Shown here one piece after another: positions 9,455 to 16,826 of a stretch of DNA of 64,000 nucleotides (positions are counted from its first letter, which is position 1; the number at the start of each line of letters is the position of its first letter). This stretch comes from Sulfurovum sp. (GTDB lineage: Bacteria > Campylobacterota > Campylobacteria > Campylobacterales > Sulfurovaceae): the NCBI GenBank assembly GCA_027063305.1, contig JAMORY010000032.1:20052-84051 (forward strand), read 5' to 3'. The notes under the pieces were generated by a model that was not told where the DNA came from, did not search any database, and worked only from the letters and a program-made list of their open reading frames with translations. Position numbers and translations under genes: made by a program.

Positions 9455-9482
9455 ATGGCGGACAGTGAGGGATTCGAACCCT
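9455..9482 (-). repeat. attL: 28-bp copy of the tRNA-Ser 3' end
   Basis: It is identical to 27727-27754, covering the encoded CCA, acceptor and T-arm of tRNA-Ser(GCT). After 9482 the match stops, so this is a duplicated attachment site and not a tRNA gene. Confidence 0.93.
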
Positions 9483-9530
9483 ACTGTAAAATCACTATAG
9501 CCCTTATTTACGGGATTTAAATAAAAATAA

Positions 9531-9543
9531 GTTAGCTGTTGGC
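9531..9543. repeat. 13-bp inverted repeat arm matching 26612-26624
   Basis: GTTAGCTGTTGGC here is the exact reverse complement of GCCAACAGCTAAC at 26612-26624, just before the integrase gene. Its position near both ends of the element suggests integrase or excisionase arm sites (inference). Confidence 0.6.
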
Positions 9544-9561
9544 ACACTAAAAACTAACTTT

Positions 9562-9580
9562 TTTGGCAGACTCTGCCAAA
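9562..9580. repeat. Perfect 19-bp palindrome
   Basis: TTTGGCAGA, one central C, then TCTGCCAAA. It lies about 80 bp inside attL and could be a protein-binding site in the attachment region. Confidence 0.6.
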
Positions 9581-9630
9581 CTATTCATCTACTTTCTATA
9601 TTTACCTATCCATTTTATTCATTAATAGTT

Positions 9631-9704
9631 ACAAAGATGGGGATTCGAACCCCTCGGATGGCTAGCAAGGGAACAGCTCTAACCTCCGTAATATAGGGCT
9701 TTGT
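9631..9704 (-). other. 74-nt tRNA-like sequence (degenerate tRNA)
   Basis: Read on the minus strand, ACAAAG (9704-9699) pairs with CTTTGT (9636-9631) like an acceptor stem. GGGG-TTCGAAT-CCCC (9653-9639) is a canonical T-arm at the correct distance, and GGTTAGAGC resembles the end of a D-arm. The length is that of a tRNA. However, no good anticodon stem forms, the D-stem is poor and CCA is not encoded. I read it as a decayed tRNA carried by the element. It is distinct from the tRNA-Ser repeat. Confidence 0.5.
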
Positions 9705-9734
9705 TAGGGTTAATTGTATCTAAAAAAATATAAA

Positions 9735-9766
9735 TGTCAGTAGATAATGGGCGTTACTTACTGACA
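9735..9766. repeat. Short inverted repeat in the left-end region
   Basis: TGTCAGTA (9735-9742) and TACTGACA (9759-9766) are exact inverse copies. The rest of 9300-9993 outside the named sites holds no coding frame I can support. Confidence 0.4.
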
Positions 9767-9961
9767 ATTTGGCTGACATCTATTGGCCATAATAAATACC
9801 CCTATTTAGATTTAATTAAGGTCTATCATGTTAATGTTCTGTTGAATTTAGTACCTATCGGTACCTGAATGAATCGAGTGTTTCGGTTACTGAACCAGTG
9901 TAACAAATCAGTAATCAGTCTTACTTTTTTCTCCTATCTCTTCAATCTTTTAAATATAGGC

Positions 9962-9967
9962 TATAAT
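9962..9967 (+). promoter_or_regulatory. -10 box for the left-end small-gene pair
   Basis: TATAAT lies 26 bases before ATG 9994. The -35 is weak. GGGG at about 9984 may serve as ribosome-binding site. Confidence 0.4.
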
Positions 9968-9993
9968 TATACAAATCTGGATAGGGGTATTTT

Positions 9994-10146
9994 ATGAAAA
10001 AACATAGTTTTGCCAGGGCAAAAAGCTATAGATGCAAAACAAGGTCTATGCAACGCTACATAAAATATCTTAAACGATTGAGATCTAAACGTGCAAGAAA
10101 AAATATAGATCAATGGCGTAAAACTAATGCTTGGGATGTTGCATGA
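9994..10146 (+). CDS. Small very basic protein (50 aa), unknown
   Basis: The frame from ATG 9994 to TGA 10144-10146 encodes 50 residues, about a third of them Lys/Arg, with RSMQRYIKYLKRLRSKRARKN in the middle. Support for translation comes from the TATAAT upstream, a GGGG ribosome-binding-like run and the ATGA overlap with the next gene, a coupling typical of operons. The charge suggests nucleic-acid binding, but there is no recognisable family. It is part of the element's left-end cargo. Confidence 0.5.
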   Translation: MKKHSFARAKSYRCKTRSMQRYIKYLKRLRSKRARKNIDQWRKTNAWDVA

Positions 10147-10673
10147 AACAATTATTTGAATTTGAAGAAAATAAAACATTTTTCGGTCTTGATGTCTATA
10201 CACCTGGTGTAAAGCTTAGAGATATTGAGAAGTTACCTTTTGCTCAATTTTTTAAAGACTCTCATGTAGGCTCAACTATGGCTTTTATTAATGGTGAAAA
10301 TTATATTTATCTGCATGATTGGGAAAGGTTTTGTAAAAGCTTTATTCAGCATGGCAAACATCGATATCAAGGACAAGTACCAGAAAGAAAAATGCCAATT
10401 AACATATATTCAATAACTAAATATGGTGAGCTTAGATTTAAGAGAACTATTGATGCTCAAGACTATACATATTCTAACAGCTCGGGAAGTATGGATATTG
10501 AGATTAGGCACACAAAAAATGGAAAGATATTGCAGCTATATACAAAAGAATTTTACCAAATGGGCATTGATGAATATTCCAACAATGAAGAAATCATGAA
10601 AAGAGTTTATTCATCAAATTATATCAACATTGATGACTGGTGGAAACTGTACAATAATTTAGATAGACGATAA
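10143..10673 (+). CDS. Hypothetical protein of the mobile element (176 aa)
   Basis: I do not recognise this family. The start is taken as ATG 10143, which overlaps the preceding small gene by four bases; an upstream TTG is less likely. The protein is soluble, rich in aromatic and charged residues (FFGLDVYTPG, NYIYLHDWERF, DDWWKLYNN), with no signal peptide or membrane segment. It is transcribed with the small basic gene and ends shortly before the promoter of the methyltransferase. Position beside a restriction system suggests an accessory or defence role, which is only inference. Confidence 0.6.
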   Translation: MKQLFEFEENKTFFGLDVYTPGVKLRDIEKLPFAQFFKDSHVGSTMAFINGENYIYLHDWERFCKSFIQHGKHRYQGQVPERKMPINIYSITKYGELRFKRTIDAQDYTYSNSSGSMDIEIRHTKNGKILQLYTKEFYQMGIDEYSNNEEIMKRVYSSNYINIDDWWKLYNNLDRR

Positions 10674-10709
10674 AAGATTCTTAAAAATATGTCAAATTGC
10701 CATATTTTC

Positions 10710-10738
10710 TTAACACTTAGGAAATGTTAGGATATAAT
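10710..10738 (+). promoter_or_regulatory. Promoter of the restriction-modification operon
   Basis: TTAACA (10710-10715), a 17-base spacer and TATAAT (10733-10738), 27 bases before the methyltransferase ATG. This is a near-ideal housekeeping-sigma promoter. Confidence 0.65.
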
Positions 10739-10765
10739 TAACAATCACAAAGAGGAAGCCCAGTT

Positions 10766-12193
10766 ATGACAATCCACCTTACAGATCAATCACATACTAA
10801 TTTACTAAAGACAATTGAGTATAAAGCATCTGTTTATGCAAAAACAACTTCTTCAAATCAAAAAAAAGAGCTAGGACAGTTTTTTACCGATTACCGCATA
10901 GCTGCTTATATGGCTAATCTTTTCTCATTCAAGCTACCAAAAACCAAGACCATAGAGATCCTTGATTGTGGAGCAGGTCATGGGATCCTATCAATCTCTC
11001 TACTAAACATACTCATTCAAAAGGGTTATACTAAATTTGATCTTACTCTCTACGAGATTGATCCTGGTGTTTTACAAGATCTTCATCAAAATCTATTATC
11101 CTACAAAAAAGAGCATCCCAATATTACATTGAATTACAGAGTAATAGAGAAAAACTTTATATTGGATCCAGTCGAAAGAAAGTTTGATCTTATCATCTCT
11201 AATCCCCCTTACTTCAAATTAAAAAAAGAGTCACTAGAAGCAAAAGCAATGGCACATCTTATACATGGGCAACCAAATATCTATATGTTCTTTATGGCTA
11301 AAAGTGCTGATCTGCTTAAAGAGACTGGGGAAATGGTATTTATTACTCCTCGGAGCTTTACCTCTGGAGCTTATTTCAAACGATTTAGAGAGTATCTCCT
11401 TGATGCAGTATCATTAGATCATATACACATTTTCAACACCAGAAGAGAACACTTTAAAAATGAAAGTATTCTCCAGGAAACGATCATCACAAAGTTTTCA
11501 AAACAAAATACTCAAAATATTACTATTACCTCTAGTGAAGATAGTACCTTTAGCTATATAGAAGAACTCTCCACTACCAAAGATCTTATTGTGGAAAAAT
11601 ACCGTAATATTATTTGTATCCCATCATCTACAGATGATTTAGAAATATTAGATCTGTTTCATGCTGCACCTCATACATTACAAGATCTTGGATACAAAAT
11701 CTCTACAGGGAAAGTAGTCACCTTTAGAAATAAAGAACTACTTTCTACTGCCCCTAAAAGTCTTTTTGATGAAGCAAAAGAATTTTGCCCATTACTCTGG
11801 ATGCACAATTTTAAAAATGATAATCTCCTCTTTCCTCTGGATCATAAAAAAGAGCAATATATAGAGTTTTCAGATAGATCCAAGGCATTACTTATCCCTA
11901 CACAAAACTACCTGCTTATTAAGCGTTTTAGCTCCAAAGAACAGCATCGCAGAATAAACATAGGATACCTTTACAAAAAAGATTTACTAAGTACCTATGT
12001 TGGCTTGGAAAATCACTTAAATTATCTTTATAGAAAAGATAGAGAATTAACAAAAAAAGAGATGAAAAAACTTGGATCCTTTTTGATCTCTGCAGAAGTA
12101 GATCAATATTTTAGAATACTAAACGGAAATACTCAGGTAAACGCAGCAGATATACTTAACCTGCCTGTACCGCCAGAACTATACAAAGGATAG
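10766..12193 (+). CDS. Type II DNA adenine-N6 methyltransferase (BsuBI/PstI-type system)
   Basis: A 475-aa protein. The S-adenosylmethionine motif DCGAGHG is at residues 67-73 and the adenine-MTase catalytic motif NPPY at 146-149; the order (SAM motif before NPPY) is that of the gamma class. A C-terminal region of about 250 residues would hold target recognition. It should methylate adenine in the sequence cut by the partner enzyme and so protect host DNA. The partner gene starts two bases after this TAG stop, so the two are translated from one message. Prototype BsuBI/PstI enzymes recognise CTGCAG; one such site is inside this gene at 12090-12095. Confidence 0.9.
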   Translation: MTIHLTDQSHTNLLKTIEYKASVYAKTTSSNQKKELGQFFTDYRIAAYMANLFSFKLPKTKTIEILDCGAGHGILSISLLNILIQKGYTKFDLTLYEIDPGVLQDLHQNLLSYKKEHPNITLNYRVIEKNFILDPVERKFDLIISNPPYFKLKKESLEAKAMAHLIHGQPNIYMFFMAKSADLLKETGEMVFITPRSFTSGAYFKRFREYLLDAVSLDHIHIFNTRREHFKNESILQETIITKFSKQNTQNITITSSEDSTFSYIEELSTTKDLIVEKYRNIICIPSSTDDLEILDLFHAAPHTLQDLGYKISTGKVVTFRNKELLSTAPKSLFDEAKEFCPLLWMHNFKNDNLLFPLDHKKEQYIEFSDRSKALLIPTQNYLLIKRFSSKEQHRRINIGYLYKKDLLSTYVGLENHLNYLYRKDRELTKKEMKKLGSFLISAEVDQYFRILNGNTQVNAADILNLPVPPELYKG

Positions 12194-12195
12194 AA

Positions 12196-13140
12196 GTGTC
12201 GAGACTTAATGAAGCCAAGCAACTCTTAGCTGATCTTGGAGTACCAGATCAATACAATAGTGATTTAATGCGATATGCTTTTTTAGCCCTTTTAGATATA
12301 GGAGATAGTTCTTCCTGGGGTGAGGCAACAAATGAAAAGCTTATGAGACTTCATGACATTTTTGGCTATATTCAAAACACTTTTGATAAAACTTATGCAG
12401 AGAACTCTAGAGAAACCCTCCGTAAAAGAGTAGTTAAGGTCTTTGAACAGGCTCATATTGCTTTACGAAATATTGATGATCCAAGCAGACCTACTAACAG
12501 TGGTAAAACAAACTATTCTATATCCGATGAAGCCTTAACGGTTATTCAAAGCTATGGTACTCCAGACTATGAGGTTCAACTAGAAGAGTTCAAAAATAAT
12601 TTTGTAACTCTCTCTGAACAATACGCCAAAAAAAGAGATTTGCATAAGATCCCTTTGGTGATTGATGGAAAAGAGTTTGTGCTTTCTTCTGGATCCCACA
12701 ATCAACTACAAGTTGATATTATCAACGAGTTCGCTCCTCGATTTGCTCATGGTGCAAAACTACTCTATATTGGTGATACAGCAGATAAATACATCTATGT
12801 AGATACAGAAACTTTGGAATCTATTGGTATCCCTATATCGGAAGATGATAAGCTACAATTGCCAGATGTAGTGCTATATGATGCTGAAAAAAATTGGTTA
12901 TATTTGGTGGAAGCCGTTACTACACATGGACCAATAGATCAAAAACGCATCAATGACCTTGAAATTATGTTCCAAGACTGCCCTGCTTATAAAATCTATG
13001 TTACTGCATTTCCAGATAGAGCTACCTTTAGAAAATATGCTGTTGATATAGCATGGGAAACCGAAGTATGGCTCTCTGTTGATCCAGATCATATGATCCA
13101 TTTTAATGGAGATAAGTTTATGGGTCCGTACAAAAACTAA
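12196..13140 (+). CDS. BsuBI/PstI-family type II restriction endonuclease
   Basis: A 314-aa protein starting at GTG 12196. The C-terminal half has the strong family signatures: SSGSHNQLQVDIINEFAPRF, LLYIGDTADKYIYVD, LPDVVLYDAEKNWLYLVEAVTTHGPI (a PD-(D/E)XK-type core) and the ending DPDHMIHFNGDKFMGPY. The N-terminal ~130 residues are helical, as in relatives. It cleaves unmethylated sites; CTGCAG specificity is inferred from the family only. No separate control (C) gene is present, so the GTG start and coupling to the methyltransferase may limit its expression. Confidence 0.92.
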   Translation: MSRLNEAKQLLADLGVPDQYNSDLMRYAFLALLDIGDSSSWGEATNEKLMRLHDIFGYIQNTFDKTYAENSRETLRKRVVKVFEQAHIALRNIDDPSRPTNSGKTNYSISDEALTVIQSYGTPDYEVQLEEFKNNFVTLSEQYAKKRDLHKIPLVIDGKEFVLSSGSHNQLQVDIINEFAPRFAHGAKLLYIGDTADKYIYVDTETLESIGIPISEDDKLQLPDVVLYDAEKNWLYLVEAVTTHGPIDQKRINDLEIMFQDCPAYKIYVTAFPDRATFRKYAVDIAWETEVWLSVDPDHMIHFNGDKFMGPYKN

Positions 13141-13199
13141 TTAAAAGGTATAGGGATAAAAGGGTAATCCTTTACTTTGCAAATCTTTTAAAATGTCTC

Positions 13200-13886
13200 T
13201 TATGATTGTATTGTTTTTTTTATAGACCCTTTTATAATTGGCAATAAAAGTTTTAAGTTATTCTTATTAGTTTTTAGGCTTCCATTATGTGAAAGTTCAA
13301 AAACTGATTTCACATTATCTAATTCAAAACTACACTTGATTTTATTAATTGTATATTTCTTTTTATCTAAGAAAATATCTATATCTTCTGATACATCAGA
13401 CTGACTATTTTTCGCTGTCAGTTTAACGTCTGTATTTTCTGAAATATGTATATCTTTACATTCAATACCATGTATTGAAAAATTATTAAATCTAGGTCTT
13501 AATAATTGAATTAGTTTCGATAAATCTAAACTCAATGGTTTAATGGCAATATTAAATTTTGACATCGATGCAAAGCTGTTTAAAATATTTTGAACACCTC
13601 TTGGAGGATTAATCAGCTCTATCCCTAGTTGATTATTTTCAAGATTAAATAATGTTTTTTCATAAATAACTCTTTGGTATATGGTAGCCTCATTCGTCAG
13701 AGGGTTTTCAATAGTTTCTTCTATTTCTTTCTTTGATATATATGATCCCTCCAAAATATCATCTCTTCGTTTGTGTGCAGTAAATCCATAATATTTTTCT
13801 TCTGTATAGACATCTGAAATTATGGCATCAACAACAGTATTATATTTTGAATTCCAAGCAACATCAAACCATCTAATTCTATACAT
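13200..13886 (-). CDS. Unknown third gene of the minus-strand three-gene operon (228 aa)
   Basis: No family recognised. The N-terminus, MYRIRWFDVAWNSKYNTVVDAIISDVYTEEKYYGF, is beta-rich and aromatic. The middle contains a stretch that could wrap around a partner, and the C-terminal third is lysine- and asparagine-rich. There is no signal peptide or membrane helix. It begins four bases after the previous gene's stop, so all three genes are one transcript that runs towards the restriction operon. I infer that it is a subunit or specificity partner of the same system as the two genes upstream. Confidence 0.7.
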   Translation of the reverse strand: MYRIRWFDVAWNSKYNTVVDAIISDVYTEEKYYGFTAHKRRDDILEGSYISKKEIEETIENPLTNEATIYQRVIYEKTLFNLENNQLGIELINPPRGVQNILNSFASMSKFNIAIKPLSLDLSKLIQLLRPRFNNFSIHGIECKDIHISENTDVKLTAKNSQSDVSEDIDIFLDKKKYTINKIKCSFELDNVKSVFELSHNGSLKTNKNNLKLLLPIIKGSIKKTIQS

Positions 13887-13890
13887 AAAC

Positions 13891-14943
13891 CTACTCCTCT
13901 TGTGATTTTATGTCATTGAAAACCTTAAATGCCGATGTTTCTAGAACTTTAGTATATTTTTCAGATTCTTCAGGTGTTAGAGGTCTCCTAGTTGTTGTAT
14001 ATTTATCTTTTTCCACAAAGCGATATGCACCTTTAGCGGCAAAGATAACTTCTTCGGATTTAGATCCTGAAGATAAGCCCGCTTCAAATTCAATATGATT
14101 CCCATTTTTTTTCAATTCTTCTGACTTCCAGATAATTGAAGTAATAAAATAACCATCATCTTTAAGTTTTTGGTATTCAGGGGTAGATAACAATCCTTTA
14201 CCTTTAAAAGATGCATTCGTAATCATATTCAAAACATCCTCTTCTGCTTCTGGGTTATCTTCGTGATTAACACTAACCTTAATTACATCGAACATTTTAC
14301 ATTCATCAATACTATCTATGAGAGTGGTAAAATATTCAATTTTTTGACTATGATTCCAGCCCTGTAGATCTATTTTATCTTCATTTATTTTTTCAGAAGT
14401 TTTTTGTTCTATCCCACTTAAAATACTTTCCATGATTTGATCTACTTTATCATTCGATGGCTTGCTAATTATGCTTTCCCCTTTATTTTTAGTAATTTCA
14501 ATTGTACTTTTTTTTCTAATTTTTTGACGTAATCTAGTCTTAGAAAAATCTAGCTCATCATACTCTACTTCAAGAACAGTTTTATTAGGATTATCTGGTT
14601 TTGTTGTTACTTGTATTGTCGTGTTTCCATCGTTAATATTTTTAGTAATAGCTTTTAATTGACTATCATCAATTTCCGTGTTAATTTTTGTAACCTTTGA
14701 TTTCTCTTTTTTATGTGCAGGTGTTATATGTTCAATCAAAACATTTAGATCATAATAATCATAAACCAATGAAGACAAATACCTAATAATGTCTTCTCTC
14801 GAATCTTCCGAGGAGAGCAGAATACCTTTATCACGAGCCAATTCTAATAGTAATGATATCGTCATAGTTCTTTTTGATGACATCAAGGCATCATATATAT
14901 CTTTTTCTGTGAAGTAAATTCTAGATTCAGTTTGTGCTTTCAT
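13891..14943 (-). CDS. Unknown second gene of the minus-strand three-gene operon (350 aa)
   Basis: No family recognised. Residues 1-75 (IYFTEKDIYDALMSSKRTMTISLLLELARDKGI...) are helical and resemble a small helix-turn-helix or SAP-like domain. Residues about 80-180 are charged and low-complexity, a probable linker. The C-terminal ~150 residues form a mixed alpha/beta domain (FDVIKVSVNHEDNPEAEEDVLNMI, YFITSIIWKSEE, VIFAAKGAYRFVEKDKYTTTRR). Its ATG directly abuts the stop codon of the first gene. A DNA-recognition or sensor subunit is possible but unproven. Confidence 0.72.
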   Translation of the reverse strand: MKAQTESRIYFTEKDIYDALMSSKRTMTISLLLELARDKGILLSSEDSREDIIRYLSSLVYDYYDLNVLIEHITPAHKKEKSKVTKINTEIDDSQLKAITKNINDGNTTIQVTTKPDNPNKTVLEVEYDELDFSKTRLRQKIRKKSTIEITKNKGESIISKPSNDKVDQIMESILSGIEQKTSEKINEDKIDLQGWNHSQKIEYFTTLIDSIDECKMFDVIKVSVNHEDNPEAEEDVLNMITNASFKGKGLLSTPEYQKLKDDGYFITSIIWKSEELKKNGNHIEFEAGLSSGSKSEEVIFAAKGAYRFVEKDKYTTTRRPLTPEESEKYTKVLETSAFKVFNDIKSQEE

Positions 14944-15930
14944 TTATTCCATCCCTATCTCAATTTCGCTAAAATCCTTAACGATATTTGTTATTGATTC
15001 ACATTTAATATTATTAAGCTTTTCGACAACTCCATCATGTTCATCAAACTGTGTTTTATACTCATCCACTGCACTACTAAAATTTGATATTGCATATTTA
15101 TCTGCATTTGCAATTCTTACAATGATTTTAGATGCATGTGAAATGAGTTGATAATGAAATAAATAATCTATAAGATATTGGAATTCTTCCTGACTTTCAC
15201 CTTTTTTACTATAAAAAACAATAATTCCAAAATCATTGCTATTTTCATCACTAGGATTAGTTTTAAATTTAATGATTTGCCATGTTGCAAATAGCATTTC
15301 AATTGTGGCAGATGAGTTCCAGGGATTTCTTGTAGGTTTTCGATCTAGTGTAGGGTAATAGAATGTATAGTTTGACTTATTGGGCAATATATCATCTCCA
15401 CGAAGCACCTTAATATCATTAACAATAGTGATTAAATACTGTATTCGTTTTGGGGAGAAAACAAATATCTTGTTACTCATAGAGAGAGGGATCTCCCGTT
15501 TCGTAGCCTCATATAATGTTTGCTCAAAATCTTTATCAAAACTGTTATCATGATTATAAACAAACAAAGCACTTATAATATCTGTATTCATAGCCTTAGA
15601 CTGGTAGTTTTTTTGCCACTCTTCACTAAGTTGTGTACATTCACTTGCCATTGCCAATGACTCTAAGGCTGTACGTATGCTTGTAGGTTTGATACTGCCT
15701 TTTGCATAACTTTTTAAATCAAAATTAATATTTATGTATTTTTGTTCATAAGGATCTTCATATCTAAAAACAATATCACTAGGATGTGTAGTTTTTTTAT
15801 GTTTCTCCTGTTGTACACATGCCCAGTTAGTATCCATTGGTCCTACATTTTCCCAGAAAAATTCTGAAAATATTTCTTTTGAAACTTTTTCCGCCATGAT
15901 CGCTATATTACTTGTTTCTGCCAAATTCAT
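14944..15930 (-). CDS. Putative PD-(D/E)XK-like nuclease, first gene of a three-gene operon (328 aa)
   Basis: I do not recognise a named family. Near the N-terminus there is a nuclease-like arrangement: acidic helix residues (E19, E23), then HPSDIVF with D52, then ININFDLKSY with D71-L-K73, which reads like the D-(x)n-D-x-K core of PD-(D/E)XK enzymes. The remaining ~250 residues are alpha/beta with no known domain. AAGGGG touches the ATG with no spacer, an unusual ribosome-site arrangement; a later start at Met12 is possible but has no better site. It leads an operon with two further unknown genes and lies back-to-back with a restriction system. Confidence 0.7.
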   Translation of the reverse strand: MNLAETSNIAIMAEKVSKEIFSEFFWENVGPMDTNWACVQQEKHKKTTHPSDIVFRYEDPYEQKYININFDLKSYAKGSIKPTSIRTALESLAMASECTQLSEEWQKNYQSKAMNTDIISALFVYNHDNSFDKDFEQTLYEATKREIPLSMSNKIFVFSPKRIQYLITIVNDIKVLRGDDILPNKSNYTFYYPTLDRKPTRNPWNSSATIEMLFATWQIIKFKTNPSDENSNDFGIIVFYSKKGESQEEFQYLIDYLFHYQLISHASKIIVRIANADKYAISNFSSAVDEYKTQFDEHDGVVEKLNNIKCESITNIVKDFSEIEIGME

Positions 15931-16172
15931 CCCCTTATAAATTTATAACATTATCGTTGAGTCACCCAAAGGTGCGAATAAGTTTCAGGACGTTTAGATC
16001 ATTGTAAAATTTATTTTACGAGGCTATAAACCCATCCTGCCTTTCTATTCAACTTCTAATTTATTCGATTTGTTTCGATTATATCGAAAAATAGCTTTTC
16101 CAACTCATCTTTAATAAAAATAGAAAACTATTTTAAACTATGTTATACTAATGAAAACTTTTGGAGAGATGT

Positions 16173-16580
16173 ATGGCAAAAAGTAGAAAATATGAAGATC
16201 GACTCCCAATTGGTGAAGCGATAAGAGAGTTTTACTCTGCACTTGATACGATTGAGGAGTATTACACCAAAAAAGGGTACCGAAAAATGACTATGCTGCA
16301 TAGAGTTCTCAAAGAGAAATTGAACTGGAAAATGCCCTACGATACTTTTAGGTATCACTTCAATAAAGAGTTTGGATCTAAAAGACAATCACCCTTAAAA
16401 GAGGATATGCCAAATAAGCCCATAGAGCAATTTTCTACCCAAGAGGAACTCTCCATAGCCCCAAGCTCTCCAACGGCTAAAAAGCCATCTTCTGGACCTA
16501 TTATCTTGGATCCTACAAGCAATAGTAAAAAAGTGGTGTATCAAGGAAGTACCAAAAATATTAAGAGGGATGAAATTTAG
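16173..16580 (+). CDS. traK: TraK-like conjugal transfer protein (oriT-binding family)
   Basis: The start is ATG 16173 with GGAGAG before it (135 aa). The N-terminal ~70 residues (LPIGEAIREFYSALDTIEEYYTKKGYRKMTMLHRVLKEKLNWKMPYDTFRYHFNKEF) match the helical DNA-binding part of IncP-type TraK proteins. The rest is a polar, proline- and serine-rich tail. TraK binds the transfer origin and helps relaxosome assembly. In IncP plasmids traK is followed directly by traL and traM; here those genes lie 4 kb downstream, after a minus-strand block. Structured DNA follows the stop codon. Confidence 0.7.
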   Translation: MAKSRKYEDRLPIGEAIREFYSALDTIEEYYTKKGYRKMTMLHRVLKEKLNWKMPYDTFRYHFNKEFGSKRQSPLKEDMPNKPIEQFSTQEELSIAPSSPTAKKPSSGPIILDPTSNSKKVVYQGSTKNIKRDEI

Positions 16581-16588
16581 TAAATAAC

Positions 16589-16636
16589 GATAAAAGAGGA
16601 TATATAGCCTATATCCTCTTTTAAGGGTTATATGTG
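16589..16636 (+). repeat. Hairpin unit, copy 1 (candidate oriT or terminator)
   Basis: A 14-bp perfect stem (16591-16604 with 16610-16623, 5-nt loop) with TATATCCTCT on its right arm. The unit, including about 13 bases beyond the stem, recurs at 24302-24350. A P-type nic region usually reads ATCCTG after a hairpin, so ATCCTC here is only similar. Confidence 0.75.
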
Positions 16637-16686
16637 GTGTAAAGTACGGCAATATATGGAAAATGCCAAAGGCAAATACCACATAT
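16630..16686. repeat. Nested inverted repeats after traK
   Basis: ATATGTGGT (16630-16638) and ACCACATAT (16678-16686) are a perfect 9-bp inverted pair. Inside lies TGCC-AAA-GGCA (16664-16674). Together with the adjacent hairpin unit this makes the traK-proximal space a good place to look for oriT. Confidence 0.5.
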
Positions 16687-16695
16687 TGCTACAGG

Positions 16696-16815
16696 CTACT
16701 TTGTCTCTGTAAGTTTGCCATACAGATAAAGCACAGGTGCGGCGATAATGAGACCTACACACGCCCACCATGAGAGTCCAGATCCTCTTAGCTGTTTGTA
16801 GTAATTTATAATCAT
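16696..16815 (-). CDS. Small membrane protein (39 aa)
   Basis: ATG at 16813-16815 follows a strong AGGAGG ribosome site, and the frame ends at TAG. It encodes a polar N-terminus with the aromatic pair WW, then one hydrophobic helix (ACVGLIIAAPVLYLY) and a short polar tail. It starts 11 bp after the EexN-like gene on the same strand and is probably co-transcribed. Function unknown; a membrane partner in surface or entry exclusion would fit the context, as inference only. Confidence 0.55.
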   Translation of the reverse strand: MIINYYKQLRGSGLSWWACVGLIIAAPVLYLYGKLTETK

Positions 16816-16826
16816 TGTAGTTCCTC

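Noticed and set aside
9455..9482. tRNA-Ser-like sequence at the left end read as a second tRNA gene
   Set aside because: Only the 3' 28 bp match; the rest of the tRNA is missing, as expected for an attL duplication.
9631..9704. tRNA-like sequence as an amber suppressor serving the two TAG codons
   Set aside because: No anticodon stem with a CTA loop forms; the best alignment gives a TGC-like loop with mismatches, so suppression is not supported.
13141..13199. Strong terminator between the convergent restriction and three-gene operons
   Set aside because: Only a weak AAAGGG...TCCTTT pairing is present, without a T-tract; not enough to call.
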